From CAVTWS01 sp963738445 (GTDB taxonomy: Bacteria; Actinomycetota; Acidimicrobiia; Acidimicrobiales; SHLQ01): a DNA stretch of 64,000 nt. The notes beneath the pieces were generated by a model. That model had not been told where the DNA came from. It saw only the letters and a program-made list of their open reading frames with translations, and made no database searches. The position numbers and the translations under genes were made by a program. The stretch spans positions 558,001 to 622,000 of the forward strand of contig CAVTWS010000015.1 in assembly GCA_963738445.1 (NCBI GenBank). Direction: 5' to 3'. Below, piece by piece: positions 34,521 to 43,605 of the stretch. How positions within the stretch are numbered: position 1 is the first letter of the stretch; every line of letters starts with the position of its first letter.

Positions 34521-36839
34521 GTGGATCTGAGCGGGATCGGGGGCTGGGGAGTCCAACGGCTGGCCGAGTTGGTCGAGCTGAGCGTCGGCGGCAGCGCGGA
34601 CGTGGACTGGCCGCGCACGATCGAGAGCGTCGCCGAAGCCCTCGACGCCGAGGTCGTGGCCATCGTCAACCCGGAGCGGATCCTGTTCTCCCGCGGCTTC
34701 CGCCCGGGCGGGGCGCCGACGGCGACGCTTCTGGGGCTCGCCCGGAGCGAGACCGGGTGGGTCGAGCTCGATGGCCTCGGGCGCTGCGGTGGTGTCGGGG
34801 TGGCCATCCCGGGACGCGACGAGACACTCGTGCTGGCCCGCCGCGTCGATGCCTTCTCCGCCAACGAGGTCGTGTTCCTCCGGGCCGTGGTCAGGCTGCT
34901 GGCTCTGATGAACCGGCTGGCCGACGCCCTCGATGCCGAACGGTCCGCGTCGAGTTACGCCCAACTGCAGCTCGCCGCCAACAACGAGCTCGTCGCCACG
35001 CTGCGGACGCGCCAGGAGCTCCTCGAGCGGTTGGCGCGGATCCAGCGTTCTCTGTCGTCGATCGGCGCGGTGACGCCCATCCTCGGCGCCATCACGATCG
35101 GCGGTTCGCAGCTGTTCAGCGCCGACCAGACCGAATGCGAGCTCTGGCTGGTCGACCCGGCGAACGATCAACGCCTCACGCTGGCATCGTCGTCGCACCC
35201 GACCGGGCCCGACGAGGCGAGCCGCTCGTGCGCCCTGCGCATGGATCTCGTGGCTCAGGCGATCCACGGCAACGAGCTGGTGTCCGACCAGTTCCAGCGG
35301 GAGGACGGGACCTGGCACTGGACCGCCGCCGCGCCCGTGAACCGCATGGGAGAGCGGGCCGGATGTCTGCTCGTTGCGACGGATGTGGACTCGCCTGAGG
35401 TCACGGCGTACCAGGCCGACATCGTCACCGCCTTCGCCGAGCACGCCAGCTTGGCGCTCAACGATGAGAGCGCCAAGCGGGCCATCGCCGAAGCCCTGGC
35501 GGCCGCGGTCCACGACGCCGGCCACGACGGCCTGACCGGCCTCAGCAACCGCACGACGCTGATCGTGGAGATGAGCCGGTTGGCGACGGAGCTCCAACGG
35601 TCTGGTGAGACGGCGGTCGTGCTGTTCGTCGACCTCGATCGATTCAAGGTCGTCAACGACACTGCGGGCCACGCCGTTGGCGACGAGGTGCTGCGGGTCA
35701 CTGCGGATCGACTCCGGACCGCGGTGCGGGTCGGCGATACCGTGGCCCGTCTCGCCGGCGACGAGTTCGTGGTGGTGTGCCGAGACCTCGGGCTCGAAGG
35801 TGGGCTCCGGATGGCCGACCGCATCCAGGATCTGCTGGCGCGCCCGATCGTGAGGGACTCGACCGAGGTGCGGGTGACGGCGAGCATCGGTGTCGCCGAA
35901 CTCGACGCGCAGATCGACCCGGAGATGGTCGTGGGCAACGCGGACATGGCGATGTACCGGGCCAAGCAGCGCGGCCGAAACCTGGTGGAGTCGTTCACGC
36001 CGGCTCTGCGGTCCGAGATGGTCGAGCGGATGAACGCGGCTGAGGAGTTGCGGCGAGCCATCGAGCTCGGGCAGTTCCACCCGGTCTATCAACCGGTGGT
36101 GGACCTGGAGTCGGCCACCCTCCTCGGATTCGAGGCGCTCTGCCGGTGGCAACATCCGGAGCGAGGCGTGATCCCGGCCCGGGAGTTCATCACGTTGGCC
36201 GAGGAATCCGGACTTGTCACCGCCCTCGACCGGGCGATGGTGGACATGATTCTCCAGCAGATGCAGGAGTGGGCCGGAAGCGACATCGGGAGCGTCGTGG
36301 TGTCGGTCAACATCTCGGCGCCGGACCTGGCCGATGGAAGCATGGTGGGCTGGCTCGACACGGCCATGCACCGCTACGGCATCGACCCGTCGTTGCTGTG
36401 GATCGAGCTCACCGAGAGCGTGGCCATGGACCAGGACGATCGCATCCTCGCGGCGGCGAAAGCGCTGCGGGACCTGGGACTGAACCTCGTCATCGACGAC
36501 TTCGGCACCGGGTACTCGTCGCTGTCGTATCTGGGAGACCTTCCCGTCAAGTCCGTCAAGATCGACCGCTCGCTGGTGACGTCGCTCGAAGGCGAGATGG
36601 CGGCCTCGAGCGCAGCCATCATCACCGCGGTCGCCCATGTAGCGGCCAGCCTGGACATGACGGTGGTGGCCGAGGGCGTGGAGACCACCGCTCAGTGGGA
36701 GGCCTTGCGCCAGATCCAACGGGCGGTGCCCGGGATCGTATTCCTCGCCCAGGGCTGGAGATTCGGATATCCCGTGTCGGTGACGGAGGCGTCACACCTC
36801 CTGCGCAACGGTCTCGGGATCACGGCGCCGTCGAACTGA
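34521..36839 (+). CDS. GGDEF/EAL bifunctional cyclic-di-GMP protein
   Basis: A 772-residue soluble protein with an N-terminal GAF-like region (about 1-330), a GGDEF domain (about 335-500) with the slightly variant motif RLAGDEF and DLDRFKVVNDTAGHAVGD, and an EAL domain (about 510-760). The EAL site looks intact: GFEALCRWQ, SVNIS, ELTES, VIDDFGTGYSSLSYL, KIDRSL and AEGVET. AGDEF variants can be active. There is no RxxD inhibitory site at the usual position: it reads VRVGDT. The GTG start at 34521 follows the FIST gene directly. Co-expression suggests that FIST ligand binding adjusts cyclic-di-GMP level. Confidence 0.9.
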   Translation: MDLSGIGGWGVQRLAELVELSVGGSADVDWPRTIESVAEALDAEVVAIVNPERILFSRGFRPGGAPTATLLGLARSETGWVELDGLGRCGGVGVAIPGRDETLVLARRVDAFSANEVVFLRAVVRLLALMNRLADALDAERSASSYAQLQLAANNELVATLRTRQELLERLARIQRSLSSIGAVTPILGAITIGGSQLFSADQTECELWLVDPANDQRLTLASSSHPTGPDEASRSCALRMDLVAQAIHGNELVSDQFQREDGTWHWTAAAPVNRMGERAGCLLVATDVDSPEVTAYQADIVTAFAEHASLALNDESAKRAIAEALAAAVHDAGHDGLTGLSNRTTLIVEMSRLATELQRSGETAVVLFVDLDRFKVVNDTAGHAVGDEVLRVTADRLRTAVRVGDTVARLAGDEFVVVCRDLGLEGGLRMADRIQDLLARPIVRDSTEVRVTASIGVAELDAQIDPEMVVGNADMAMYRAKQRGRNLVESFTPALRSEMVERMNAAEELRRAIELGQFHPVYQPVVDLESATLLGFEALCRWQHPERGVIPAREFITLAEESGLVTALDRAMVDMILQQMQEWAGSDIGSVVVSVNISAPDLADGSMVGWLDTAMHRYGIDPSLLWIELTESVAMDQDDRILAAAKALRDLGLNLVIDDFGTGYSSLSYLGDLPVKSVKIDRSLVTSLEGEMAASSAAIITAVAHVAASLDMTVVAEGVETTAQWEALRQIQRAVPGIVFLAQGWRFGYPVSVTEASHLLRNGLGITAPSN

Positions 36840-36851
36840 AGGGGCCCGAGG

Positions 36852-37655
36852 TCACACGACCGGCCAGGGCCACCGGCGACCGGTGTCGTCGATGGGGTAG
36901 CAGCCTGCGGTGCGCAGTGCCCGGGCCCGCCGCAGCAGCGCCTGGCACTCCGTCACGGTCAACACGTCGACCACGTAGTCGGGGAGGGGTTGGTCGAGGA
37001 GCTGATCGAGATCCTCGATGACCTCGGCCGGTACCGGCTGGCCCCCGAAGTCCCAGATGACGGTCCGGAGCTTGAACTCCTCGTGGAAGCTCAGGCCGTT
37101 GTCGATCGCCCAGACCCGGCCGTCCGCCAACAGGCAGTGCCCGCTTTTGCGATCGGTGTTGTTGGTGACGATGTCGAAGGCGCACAGCTGCTGGAACGCC
37201 AGACGCAGCTCGGCTCGATCGTTCAAGGTCAGATAGTGCTGTTCGAACTCGGCGTCGACGAACCATTGGAGGGAGCCGGTGCCGAGCGGTCCGTCACGTT
37301 CGATGGTCGGGGGCACGAGGTCCCACCCGATGTGGCGCGACATGATGTAGGCGGCGACTTCCCGGCGGTACAGGCCCGTCGGGAAATCCCACAACGGCCG
37401 TTCGCCCCGCGCCGGCTTGTAGATGCCCCGGGGACCGTAGCCCAGGCCCTGTTCGTCGGCCTCGTCGTCGCTGTCCCCGGTGCCGTCGACGTCGCCTGAC
37501 GGGTCGACATCGACGGCTCCGGGTGGTGCCTCCTCGTCCTGGGGGCCGAGCTGGACCAGGAAGGTGGCGTTGCTGCTCCACGGCATTCGTCCCAGGACCT
37601 CGATCTCGGCCGAGGACAACAGCTCGAGCGTGTCACGCTCGTCGAGTTCGGCCAT
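36852..37655 (-). CDS. SCO1664 family protein
   Basis: A 267-residue protein of the actinobacterial SCO1664 family, which resembles PI3/PI4-kinase-like folds. It is recognised by RGIYKPARGERPLWDFPTGL, REVAAYIMSRHIGWDLVPPT, AFDIVTNNTDRKSGHCLL and WAIDNGLSFHEE. The NNTDRK and IDNG segments correspond to kinase catalytic and metal-binding loops; activity is not established. An acidic insert (about 50-70) is extra. It is the last gene of the MSMEG_4193 / DUF3090 / SCO1664 operon and its ATG overlaps the DUF3090 stop by one base. Confidence 0.85.
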   Translation of the reverse strand: MAELDERDTLELLSSAEIEVLGRMPWSSNATFLVQLGPQDEEAPPGAVDVDPSGDVDGTGDSDDEADEQGLGYGPRGIYKPARGERPLWDFPTGLYRREVAAYIMSRHIGWDLVPPTIERDGPLGTGSLQWFVDAEFEQHYLTLNDRAELRLAFQQLCAFDIVTNNTDRKSGHCLLADGRVWAIDNGLSFHEEFKLRTVIWDFGGQPVPAEVIEDLDQLLDQPLPDYVVDVLTVTECQALLRRARALRTAGCYPIDDTGRRWPWPVV

Positions 37656-38155
37656 CAGTTCGAGCAGGGGCAGAAGGAGCCGTCGCCATCGAGGGGACGA
37701 CCGCAGAACGGGCAGGGGGGCCGCCCGGCGGCCACGAGGTCGCGAGCCTGATCGACCAGTTCGGTCACCTGGCTCCTTCGGAGCGTGAAGCGGATCGCCT
37801 GGGCGCTCTCGGAGTCGTCGTCCTCGCCGACGAGCTCCTCCAACACGACGAGGACACGATCATCGTCGGGCTGGTAGGCCACGCCGACGGCGCCGACCAC
37901 GAAGTCGTAGTCGTCGGGGACCACGAACTCGGAGGCATCGACGACCGGGTCGTCGTCGTCGATGCTCACCGGGGGAAGATCTTCGAGCATCGACTCGAAG
38001 TAGTCGGCCATGGCGGCCACCTGCTGCTTCTCCATCTTCACGGTGCCGATGCGGCGGCCGCCCCGGAGTTGGAGGTAGAAGACACGCTGGCCGCGCGGTC
38101 CGATGGTGCCGATGCGGACCCAGTCGGGTCGTTGGATCTCCCAGGCGTCGCTCAT
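37655..38155 (-). CDS. DUF3090 family protein
   Basis: A 166-residue protein recognised by DWVRIGTIGPRGQRVFYLQL, VKMEKQQVAAMADYFESML and the C-terminal zinc-ribbon-like pair CPFCGRPLDG and CPCSN. In actinobacteria it always travels with the MSMEG_4193-type phosphatase and SCO1664 proteins. Function unknown. The start at 38155 gives the standard N-terminus; longer in-frame extensions run into the phosphatase gene. Confidence 0.85.
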   Translation of the reverse strand: MSDAWEIQRPDWVRIGTIGPRGQRVFYLQLRGGRRIGTVKMEKQQVAAMADYFESMLEDLPPVSIDDDDPVVDASEFVVPDDYDFVVGAVGVAYQPDDDRVLVVLEELVGEDDDSESAQAIRFTLRRSQVTELVDQARDLVAAGRPPCPFCGRPLDGDGSFCPCSN

Positions 38156-38204
38156 CGTGACCCGATGTCGTTCGTGGAGGCCGGTCTGCGAGGGCCGCCC
38201 CGGG

Positions 38205-38873
38205 TCATGACGGCCGGAGCTCGGCCAGCGAGCCCGTGGTGTTGGCAGCCAGGAGGAGGGTGGAGCCACCCGCGTCGTACGCGATCGCCGACACGGAGCA
38301 CGGTGAGACGACGAACCGCTGGAAGGCATCCAGGTGGGCGCCGGAGGCATCGGCCAGCGCCGCCTTGATGGGATCGGCGTGGGAGACGGCGACGATGGTC
38401 TCGCCGCGGTGGCGGGCGGCCAGCGTGCGCAGGGCGGTGGTGATGCGGGTGTGCATGGACGAGAAGGATTCACCGCCCGGGAAGGTGAAGCTGCTCGGAT
38501 GGCGCTGGATGGTGGTCCACTCGGGGAGCTTCCGGAGCTCGTCGAGCTTGGCGCCCGTCCAGTCGCCGAAATCGCACTCGAGCAGGCCGCGCTCGATCTT
38601 GACCCGCTGCCCGACGGCGCGGGCGATGGGGGCGGCGGTCTCGCGGGTGCGTTCGAGTGGCGAGGCGTAGACCGCGGCGATCGACTTCTTCCCTTCGGCG
38701 AGGGCGGCGATGCGCCCGGCCGCGGCTGCGGCCTGCTCCTGGCCGGTGTCGCTCAAGTGCAGCCCCTTCGCCCGGCCGGGCAGCACAGAACCGGTGGTGG
38801 GGGTCTGGCCGTGGCGGACGAGCAGGACGAGGGTGGTGGTGGGAGGGCGCGTTGCCGCGCGGCGGGAAGCCAT
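38205..38873 (-). CDS. MSMEG_4193-type histidine phosphatase / putative phosphomutase
   Basis: A 222-residue histidine phosphatase superfamily protein: LLVRHGQTPTTGSVLPGRAK, YASPLERTRETA, GLLECDFGDWTG and VAVSHADPIKAALA give the full catalytic set of two His, two Arg and one Glu. It belongs to the actinobacterial MSMEG_4193 family, first gene of the conserved trio. I chose the ATG at 38873 because the longer form (38900) would overlap the start of divergent udgB. Confidence 0.85.
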   Translation of the reverse strand: MASRRAATRPPTTTLVLLVRHGQTPTTGSVLPGRAKGLHLSDTGQEQAAAAAGRIAALAEGKKSIAAVYASPLERTRETAAPIARAVGQRVKIERGLLECDFGDWTGAKLDELRKLPEWTTIQRHPSSFTFPGGESFSSMHTRITTALRTLAARHRGETIVAVSHADPIKAALADASGAHLDAFQRFVVSPCSVSAIAYDAGGSTLLLAANTTGSLAELRPS

Positions 38874-38898
38874 GCGCGGCCAACCTATCGTGCGTCTC

Positions 38899-39621
38899 AT
38901 GAGCGCGGTGTCGAAGTCGACGCCATCCGAACGAGGCGGCGACTCGCTGCTCCGGGTGGCCGCTGACGTGGCCGGATGCCGGGCCTGCCCCCGCCTCGTC
39001 GACTGGCGGGAGGAGGTGGCCGACGTGCGCCGCGCCGCCTACCGGGACCAGGAGTACTGGGGTCGTGGAGTGCCCGGATTCGGGGACCCGGCGGCCCGGT
39101 TGCTGGTGGTCGGACTCGCGCCGGCGGCCCATGGCGCCAACCGGACGGGTCGCATGTTCACCGGGGACCGGTCGGGTGACTGGTTGTATCGGGCGCTGCA
39201 CCGTTCGGGGTTCGCCAGCCAGCCGCACAGCGTCAGCCTCGACGATGGCATGGTCCTCGACGGCGCCTACATCACGGCCCCGGTGCGATGCGCGCCGCCG
39301 GCCAACAAGCCGACCCCCGTCGAGGAGGTGAGCTGCCGGCCGTTCCTCGAGCGCGAGCTGGCCCTGCTCGGCCAGGTGCGGGTGGTCGTGTGCCTCGGCG
39401 GGCTGGCGTTCGCCGCGATGTCCCGCCTCTACGGGCTGTCGCCACGGCCGGCGTTCGGTCACGGCGTCGAGATCGGCGTCGGCGGGGGACCGACGCTGCT
39501 CGGCTGCTACCACGTGAGCCAGCAGAACACCTTCACCGGTCGCCTGACCGAGCCGATGCTCGACGGCGTGTTCGATCGGGCGCGTGTGTTGTGCGGTCGT
39601 GAGGCGGCCGGGCGCGGGTGA
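38899..39621 (+). CDS. udgB: Type-5 uracil-DNA glycosylase (UdgB)
   Basis: A 240-residue family 5 uracil-DNA glycosylase that removes uracil and other deaminated bases from DNA. Motif A is GLAPAAHGANRTGRMFTGD, motif B GCYHVSQQNTFTGRLT. Cysteines in GCRACPRL, in RCAPP and in GCYH are placed for the [4Fe-4S] cluster. The ATG lies 25 bp from the divergent MSMEG_4193-type gene. Confidence 0.9.
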   Translation: MSAVSKSTPSERGGDSLLRVAADVAGCRACPRLVDWREEVADVRRAAYRDQEYWGRGVPGFGDPAARLLVVGLAPAAHGANRTGRMFTGDRSGDWLYRALHRSGFASQPHSVSLDDGMVLDGAYITAPVRCAPPANKPTPVEEVSCRPFLERELALLGQVRVVVCLGGLAFAAMSRLYGLSPRPAFGHGVEIGVGGGPTLLGCYHVSQQNTFTGRLTEPMLDGVFDRARVLCGREAAGRG

Positions 39622-39742
39622 ACCGTGGCGGCCCTCCACGGCGCCGGTCGCGGCTCCCGGAGTCGTGCCCGGTAACCTGAGGCGCCCGATGACGACCCAG
39701 GACGAGCGCGGTGAGCGAGCCGTGCCCCGAGGAGCTTGTGAG

Positions 39743-40309
39743 ATGAACCGACGCCTTCAGGTGCTGCTGGCGCTGCTGGCTGGAGCCGGCCTGGTGGCCG
39801 GGTGCGCATCGTCGGGGGAACCGGACGACTACGACGACACCGTGGCCGACAACTTCGCCCGGGCCTGTGAGGACGCCAACTCGGATCTGCCCGATGGCGA
39901 ATCGTCCGAAACCGCGGCCGGCTTCTGCGGATGCGTGTACGGCTTCTTTGTCGACAACGTCGACTACGACTTTTTCAAGGACCTCGACAACGATCTCGAG
40001 GACGGCGTCAACGACGACCGCTACCAGAACCGCGAGGACCTCGACGGTGTGCTCGTCACCTTGCGTGACGGAGTCAGTGTCGACGATCGCACGACGGTCG
40101 CCTTCGGGGCGCTGATCGACGGGTGCCTGGCCGGTAGCGCCCCTGAGGCCATCGACACCAACGAGTCCTCCGACGAGGAAAACTCGGACGAGGAGAACTC
40201 GGACGACAACTCGACCGACGAGCCGGCGTCTGATGAACCTGCGTCCGACGAGCCGGCGTCCGACGACCCGGCATCCGACGAGGCTGGCACCACGACGACC
40301 GAGGCCTGA
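39743..40309 (+). CDS. Lipoprotein with acidic Ser/Asp/Glu-rich C-terminus, unknown function
   Basis: A 188-residue protein. The signal peptide ends in lipobox LVAGC (about residue 20). The mature domain has three further cysteines near residues 50-65 (AGFCGCVYGFF) and one in DGCLAG. The C-terminal 45 residues are low-complexity, with four ASDE-type repeats (DEPASDEPASDEPASDDPAS). The ATG at 39743 has GAGGAG upstream. No family recognised. Confidence 0.7.
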   Translation: MNRRLQVLLALLAGAGLVAGCASSGEPDDYDDTVADNFARACEDANSDLPDGESSETAAGFCGCVYGFFVDNVDYDFFKDLDNDLEDGVNDDRYQNREDLDGVLVTLRDGVSVDDRTTVAFGALIDGCLAGSAPEAIDTNESSDEENSDEENSDDNSTDEPASDEPASDEPASDDPASDEAGTTTTEA

Positions 40310-40313
40310 GCGG

Positions 40314-41486
40314 TCAGCTCTTCTTCTTGACGGTCGGGTCCGGTAACCCGACCCGAGCCTCGGCGTTGGCCCAGGCGGGCCAGCGTTCCCGGCTCTTGGC
40401 CGCCAGCTTGTGCATGAGGGCGATGGCGCCGGGGTCGTCGTCGCCCGGGCGGGTCACGATGGCGCCGTCGGCGATCATGGCATCGATCACGGCCCGGCCG
40501 AGCTCGGTGCGCACGATGGTCAGCGTCCAGTCGTTGAACTTGCCGATGCCGCCGGTGGAGATGTCGGCGTGTTCGGCAGCGAAGTCCGGGCAGTGGGTGC
40601 AGCCCTCCCGGGTCCAGGCATGGCACTCCTTGAGGTTGATCTCGTGATAGTCGCCGTTGCGCATCCAGATCTGGAACACGCCTTTGATGTTGACCTTGGC
40701 GATGTCCTCGCGGGCGAGCCCGTACTTGGCCCAGAACAGCTCGGGGAAGATGCTGTCGTCGAACGACTTCGAGCACAGCAGCCCGATGATCAGTTTGAAC
40801 GGCTTGGAGACCTTGCCGATCTTGCGGTGCCACATGACCGGAGCGATCGAGGTCTGGCAGCTCATGCCGACGTGGGCGAGGCGTTCGAGCCCCCGCTCCC
40901 GCGCTTCGGTGTAGGCGAGGGTGTTCGACGAGTAGGTGTACCGACTCCCGGCTCCCCGCAGGACTTCCTCCTTGGTGGTGGCGACTCCGGGGATGGCCTT
41001 CCAGGTGGAGCCGTCACCCTCGAGGAACGAGGTCAGCGCCCCGTCGATGATGTCGTTCTCCAGGCACCAGATGAGCATGGCGGACACGAGGCCGCCGTCC
41101 TGCCCGATCTTGTGGACGAACTCGTCGCTGGCGCGGGTGAGCAGGATGTCCGAGTAGATGCCGGCCATCTCGTCGGCGGCGCGCTCGCGGCCGAAGAGGT
41201 GTTCGTCGGCCTCGGTCTCCCAAGAGCGGAAGCGGGGGCAGGCTCGGGTGCAGGAGGTGCAGCCCTTCTCGCCGTGCGTGCAGTTGGAGGCGCCGAGCTC
41301 GTCCTCCAGGTGGAAGGGCTTGTAGGCGCCGGGCTCGTGGGTGTAGCCGATGACGTCGTGCGGGCAGGCGATGACGCACCCGGCGCACCCGGTGCACAAA
41401 CCCGAGGTGATGACCTCGTCATACAGCTCCTTCCACTGAAAGGTCCAGCGGCCGGTGGGTGTCGGGGCAGGCTCGGTCACCGTCAT
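40314..41486 (-). CDS. Coenzyme F420 hydrogenase/dehydrogenase beta subunit family protein (FrhB-like)
   Basis: A 390-residue iron-sulfur flavoprotein. An N-terminal 4Fe-4S motif CTGCAGCVIACPHDV and a second Cys group CTSCTRACPRF precede the FrhB N and C domains (DEFVHKIGQDGGLVSAML, CLENDIIDGAL, GLERLAHVGMSCQTSIAPV, LKECHAWTREGCTHCPDFAA). FrhB-type proteins bind FAD and move electrons between F420 and Fe-S centres; here no hydrogenase subunits are nearby, so it is a stand-alone F420 oxidoreductase or reductase of unknown substrate. The ATG at 41486 is preferred over an upstream start at 41549. Confidence 0.85.
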   Translation of the reverse strand: MTVTEPAPTPTGRWTFQWKELYDEVITSGLCTGCAGCVIACPHDVIGYTHEPGAYKPFHLEDELGASNCTHGEKGCTSCTRACPRFRSWETEADEHLFGRERAADEMAGIYSDILLTRASDEFVHKIGQDGGLVSAMLIWCLENDIIDGALTSFLEGDGSTWKAIPGVATTKEEVLRGAGSRYTYSSNTLAYTEARERGLERLAHVGMSCQTSIAPVMWHRKIGKVSKPFKLIIGLLCSKSFDDSIFPELFWAKYGLAREDIAKVNIKGVFQIWMRNGDYHEINLKECHAWTREGCTHCPDFAAEHADISTGGIGKFNDWTLTIVRTELGRAVIDAMIADGAIVTRPGDDDPGAIALMHKLAAKSRERWPAWANAEARVGLPDPTVKKKS

Positions 41487-41576
41487 GGGTGCGACGCTAC
41501 CTGAAGTGGTCCGTGCGGGCGTAGGCCTGGCCGGGCGGGCGCCGAGCAACCCGGGCGGCTCGGTCAGTCGCCCGGG

Positions 41577-42992
41577 TCACTCGCTCATGGGAGTGAGCCG
41601 GATCTCCTCGTCGAGGAAGGAGTCGGTGGCGAACACCACATCGGCGGCCTCGTCGTCGGACCCGTGACCGTCCTCGGCACTGTCGGCCGATTCCGGAACT
41701 TCGGCCTCGGAATCTGGGGTTGCTGCGGGGCCGGCCTCGGTGGTCGGGGTGGACCCGGAGTCGAGGTGGGAGTCGGGGATGTGCAGGTCGACCCGCTCGT
41801 GAAGGACCCGGAGCAGGCGGGCGGTCTGCTCGGTGTACTCGTCGAGGGTCGAGCGCACCTCGAGCGCTTCGCGGCGCTTGTCGTTGAGCGATCCGAACTC
41901 GTCGGTCAGGCGGGACCGGGTCTCCTCCAGGCGCTGCTGGTACGCGGCCAGGTTGGCGTCGTCTTCGTCGAGAGCGCCCCGCTCCTCGACAAGCTGCTGG
42001 CGGCGGGCGGAGAGCCGCTCGGCTTCAGCGTCCAGGGTGGCCTGCTCGGAATCGAACTCGGCCCGCGATGCCTGGGCGGCGGCGCGGAGCGATTCGGTCG
42101 AGACCTGGTCGACCTCGACGGAGCGGCGGAGGTCTTCCAGATCCCGCCGCTGGCCGAGCAGCAGCTCCATGGCGGTGTCGTGTTCCTCTCGTTGGACGGC
42201 CAGATCGGCCCGGGCGGCGTCGAGCTCGGCGCGCTCGGACTCGATCCGCTCACGGTCAGCCGTCAGCTCGGTGAGGGCGGCGACGATGGCGCTGCGGTCG
42301 GTGTGGTAGAGGTTCGTCTCGCTGTCGAGGGCGGCCCGAGCCGAGGCCAAGGCATCACGGTCGACCTGCACCTTGGCGATCTCGGCATCGAAATCGGCTT
42401 GGTGTTGGGTCTCCAGGCGTCGCTGCTCCTCGATGGTCAGTCGAAGCTCGTCGACCTCGACCGATTCCTGATCGAGGCCGTCTCGCTGTTGGACGAGGGT
42501 CAGACGACGGGATTCGAGGGCCTCGGCCTCCTCGGTGAGGCGGTCGCGGAAGGCCGCGAGTCGCTGGCGCTGGGTCTCGAGGGCCTCGGCCTCGCGGGTG
42601 AGCAGCTCGCGCTGTTCGAGGAGCAGGGTGCGCTGGTGCTCGAGCACCTCCGCCTCGTGATCGATCTCGGCGGCGTCCGCCGCCGACGCGACGGACGCCG
42701 ACATCGGGACGAGCCGTTGCGGGTCGTCGTACACGGCGGATTCGAGGTTGGCGGATGCCGGATGTTCGGCGGGAGGCGCCCAGAAACCGGCGGCGTCGGG
42801 TTGCTCGGGGGCCGAGCCGGTGAACGCCGGGAGACCCGGTTCGTCCGAGGGCGGGCCGAGGTACACACCGAGGGAGTCGGCAGCCGGTGGGGGCGGGATC
42901 GGGAGCCGACCGTCCGAGTCCACCAGGGACGCGAAATGGTCAGGCTCCTCGGAACCTCCGTTGTCGGATTTCTGCCACCACGAACCGGCCAT
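41577..42992 (-). CDS. Long coiled-coil protein
   Basis: A 471-residue protein with a Pro/Ser-rich N-terminal region (about 1-105), a continuous coiled coil rich in Glu, Arg, Gln and Leu (about 110-395, for example ETQRQRLAAFRDRLTEEAEA) and an acidic disordered tail. There is no signal peptide or transmembrane segment. This could be a cytoskeletal or DivIVA-like scaffold, but no DivIVA head is visible. It is monocistronic, just upstream of tRNA-Arg on the other strand. Confidence 0.7.
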   Translation of the reverse strand: MAGSWWQKSDNGGSEEPDHFASLVDSDGRLPIPPPPAADSLGVYLGPPSDEPGLPAFTGSAPEQPDAAGFWAPPAEHPASANLESAVYDDPQRLVPMSASVASAADAAEIDHEAEVLEHQRTLLLEQRELLTREAEALETQRQRLAAFRDRLTEEAEALESRRLTLVQQRDGLDQESVEVDELRLTIEEQRRLETQHQADFDAEIAKVQVDRDALASARAALDSETNLYHTDRSAIVAALTELTADRERIESERAELDAARADLAVQREEHDTAMELLLGQRRDLEDLRRSVEVDQVSTESLRAAAQASRAEFDSEQATLDAEAERLSARRQQLVEERGALDEDDANLAAYQQRLEETRSRLTDEFGSLNDKRREALEVRSTLDEYTEQTARLLRVLHERVDLHIPDSHLDSGSTPTTEAGPAATPDSEAEVPESADSAEDGHGSDDEAADVVFATDSFLDEEIRLTPMSE

Positions 42993-43160
42993 GACGACCT
43001 ACCCTGCGCGATCGGTGCCCACGCCGTTCGGCGGGCCTCACGAGGACTATCGGCGTCTGTCGGCGGAACCTGAGCCGTGGGGGAACGGTCCGCCAGAATC
43101 GTGCCGACGGCGTGCCAGTCGCCGTGGCACCCGGTCCGGGCTGTACCATGAGCGCCCCAA

Positions 43161-43235
43161 GCCCTCGTAGCTCAGTGGATAGAGCATCGGCCTCCGGAGC
43201 CGTGTGCACAGGTTCGAGTCCTGTCGAGGGCGCCA
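43161..43235 (+). tRNA. tRNA-Arg (anticodon CCG)
   Basis: A complete cloverleaf: acceptor GCCCTCG/CGAGGGC, D-arm GCTCAGTGGATAGAGC, anticodon loop CTCCGGA with CCG at 43194-43196, T-arm ACAGG-TTCGAGT-CCTGT, discriminator G and encoded CCA. The 3' half from the anticodon loop serves as an integration site (direct repeat at 46778-46819). Confidence 0.95.
43192..43233 (+). other. Left attachment-site repeat (attL-like) in tRNA-Arg
   Basis: The 42 bases from the anticodon loop to the tRNA 3' end recur at 46778-46819 with one mismatch. Tyrosine-recombinase elements commonly use exactly this part of a tRNA gene. The two copies bound a 3.6-kb island. Beyond the repeat both sides continue with a similar GAAAnTGGCCC(C)TGACCTG. 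Confidence 0.8.
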
Positions 43236-43300
43236 GTCTCCAAGCGGCGAAAATGGCCCCTGACCTGGGGTTGTGCAGCGGAGGGCATCTCCGCACGTTA

Positions 43301-43358
43301 CCCGTGGTTCACCGCCGGTGACCCCCGTTTCTCGGGAACTGCGGGAACAGGACGGGAA
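43301..43358. repeat. Island repeat, copy 1 (diverged)
   Basis: Contains CGTGGTTC, then TCTCGGGAACTGCGGGAACAG and GACGGGAA, with an insertion relative to copies at 44898-44942 and 46672-46711. On the minus strand it reads as the tail of an excisionase-like gene. Confidence 0.55.
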
Positions 43359-43361
43359 TAG

Positions 43362-43605
43362 ATGCTGGGCGGGGCGATCTCGTTCGCCGAGCTGGTGAAA
43401 GCGCGTCACCAGTTCCGCGTGGTGGGTGTTCTCGCCGCGGTGTGGTCAGCGATCGCCGTGGCGGCGGCTGTCCGCGGGGATAGGTCGTTGGGCTGGGACG
43501 GTCGTGACCGTCGCACTGGCCGTGGTGTCGTGTAACGCGATTGAGCTGGTGTGGCGCGACCGCTCGATGGGAGCCGATCGCTTTGGAGCTATCATGCCGA
43601 TGTGA
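43362..43605 (+). CDS. Putative small membrane protein, one frameshift
   Basis: From ATG 43362 the frame encodes a hydrophobic segment VVGVLAAVWSAIAVAAAV and stops at 43535. A shift of frame near 43480 would continue into a second hydrophobic segment TVVTVALAVVSCNAIELVW and end at a TGA (43603-43605) that overlaps the GTG start of the XRE gene. A two-helix membrane protein coupled to the XRE pair is possible. Low support. Confidence 0.35.

Noticed and set aside
36531..36545. Another copy of the CTGGGAGAC palindrome inside the GGDEF/EAL gene
   Set aside because: Only a 9-base match without the second arm or the core; a chance occurrence in coding sequence.
34245..36719. An 824-codon open frame on the minus strand
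   Set aside because: It is antisense to the GGDEF/EAL gene, whose domains and catalytic motifs are complete on the plus strand; the antisense product is His/Arg-rich and unlike any protein family.
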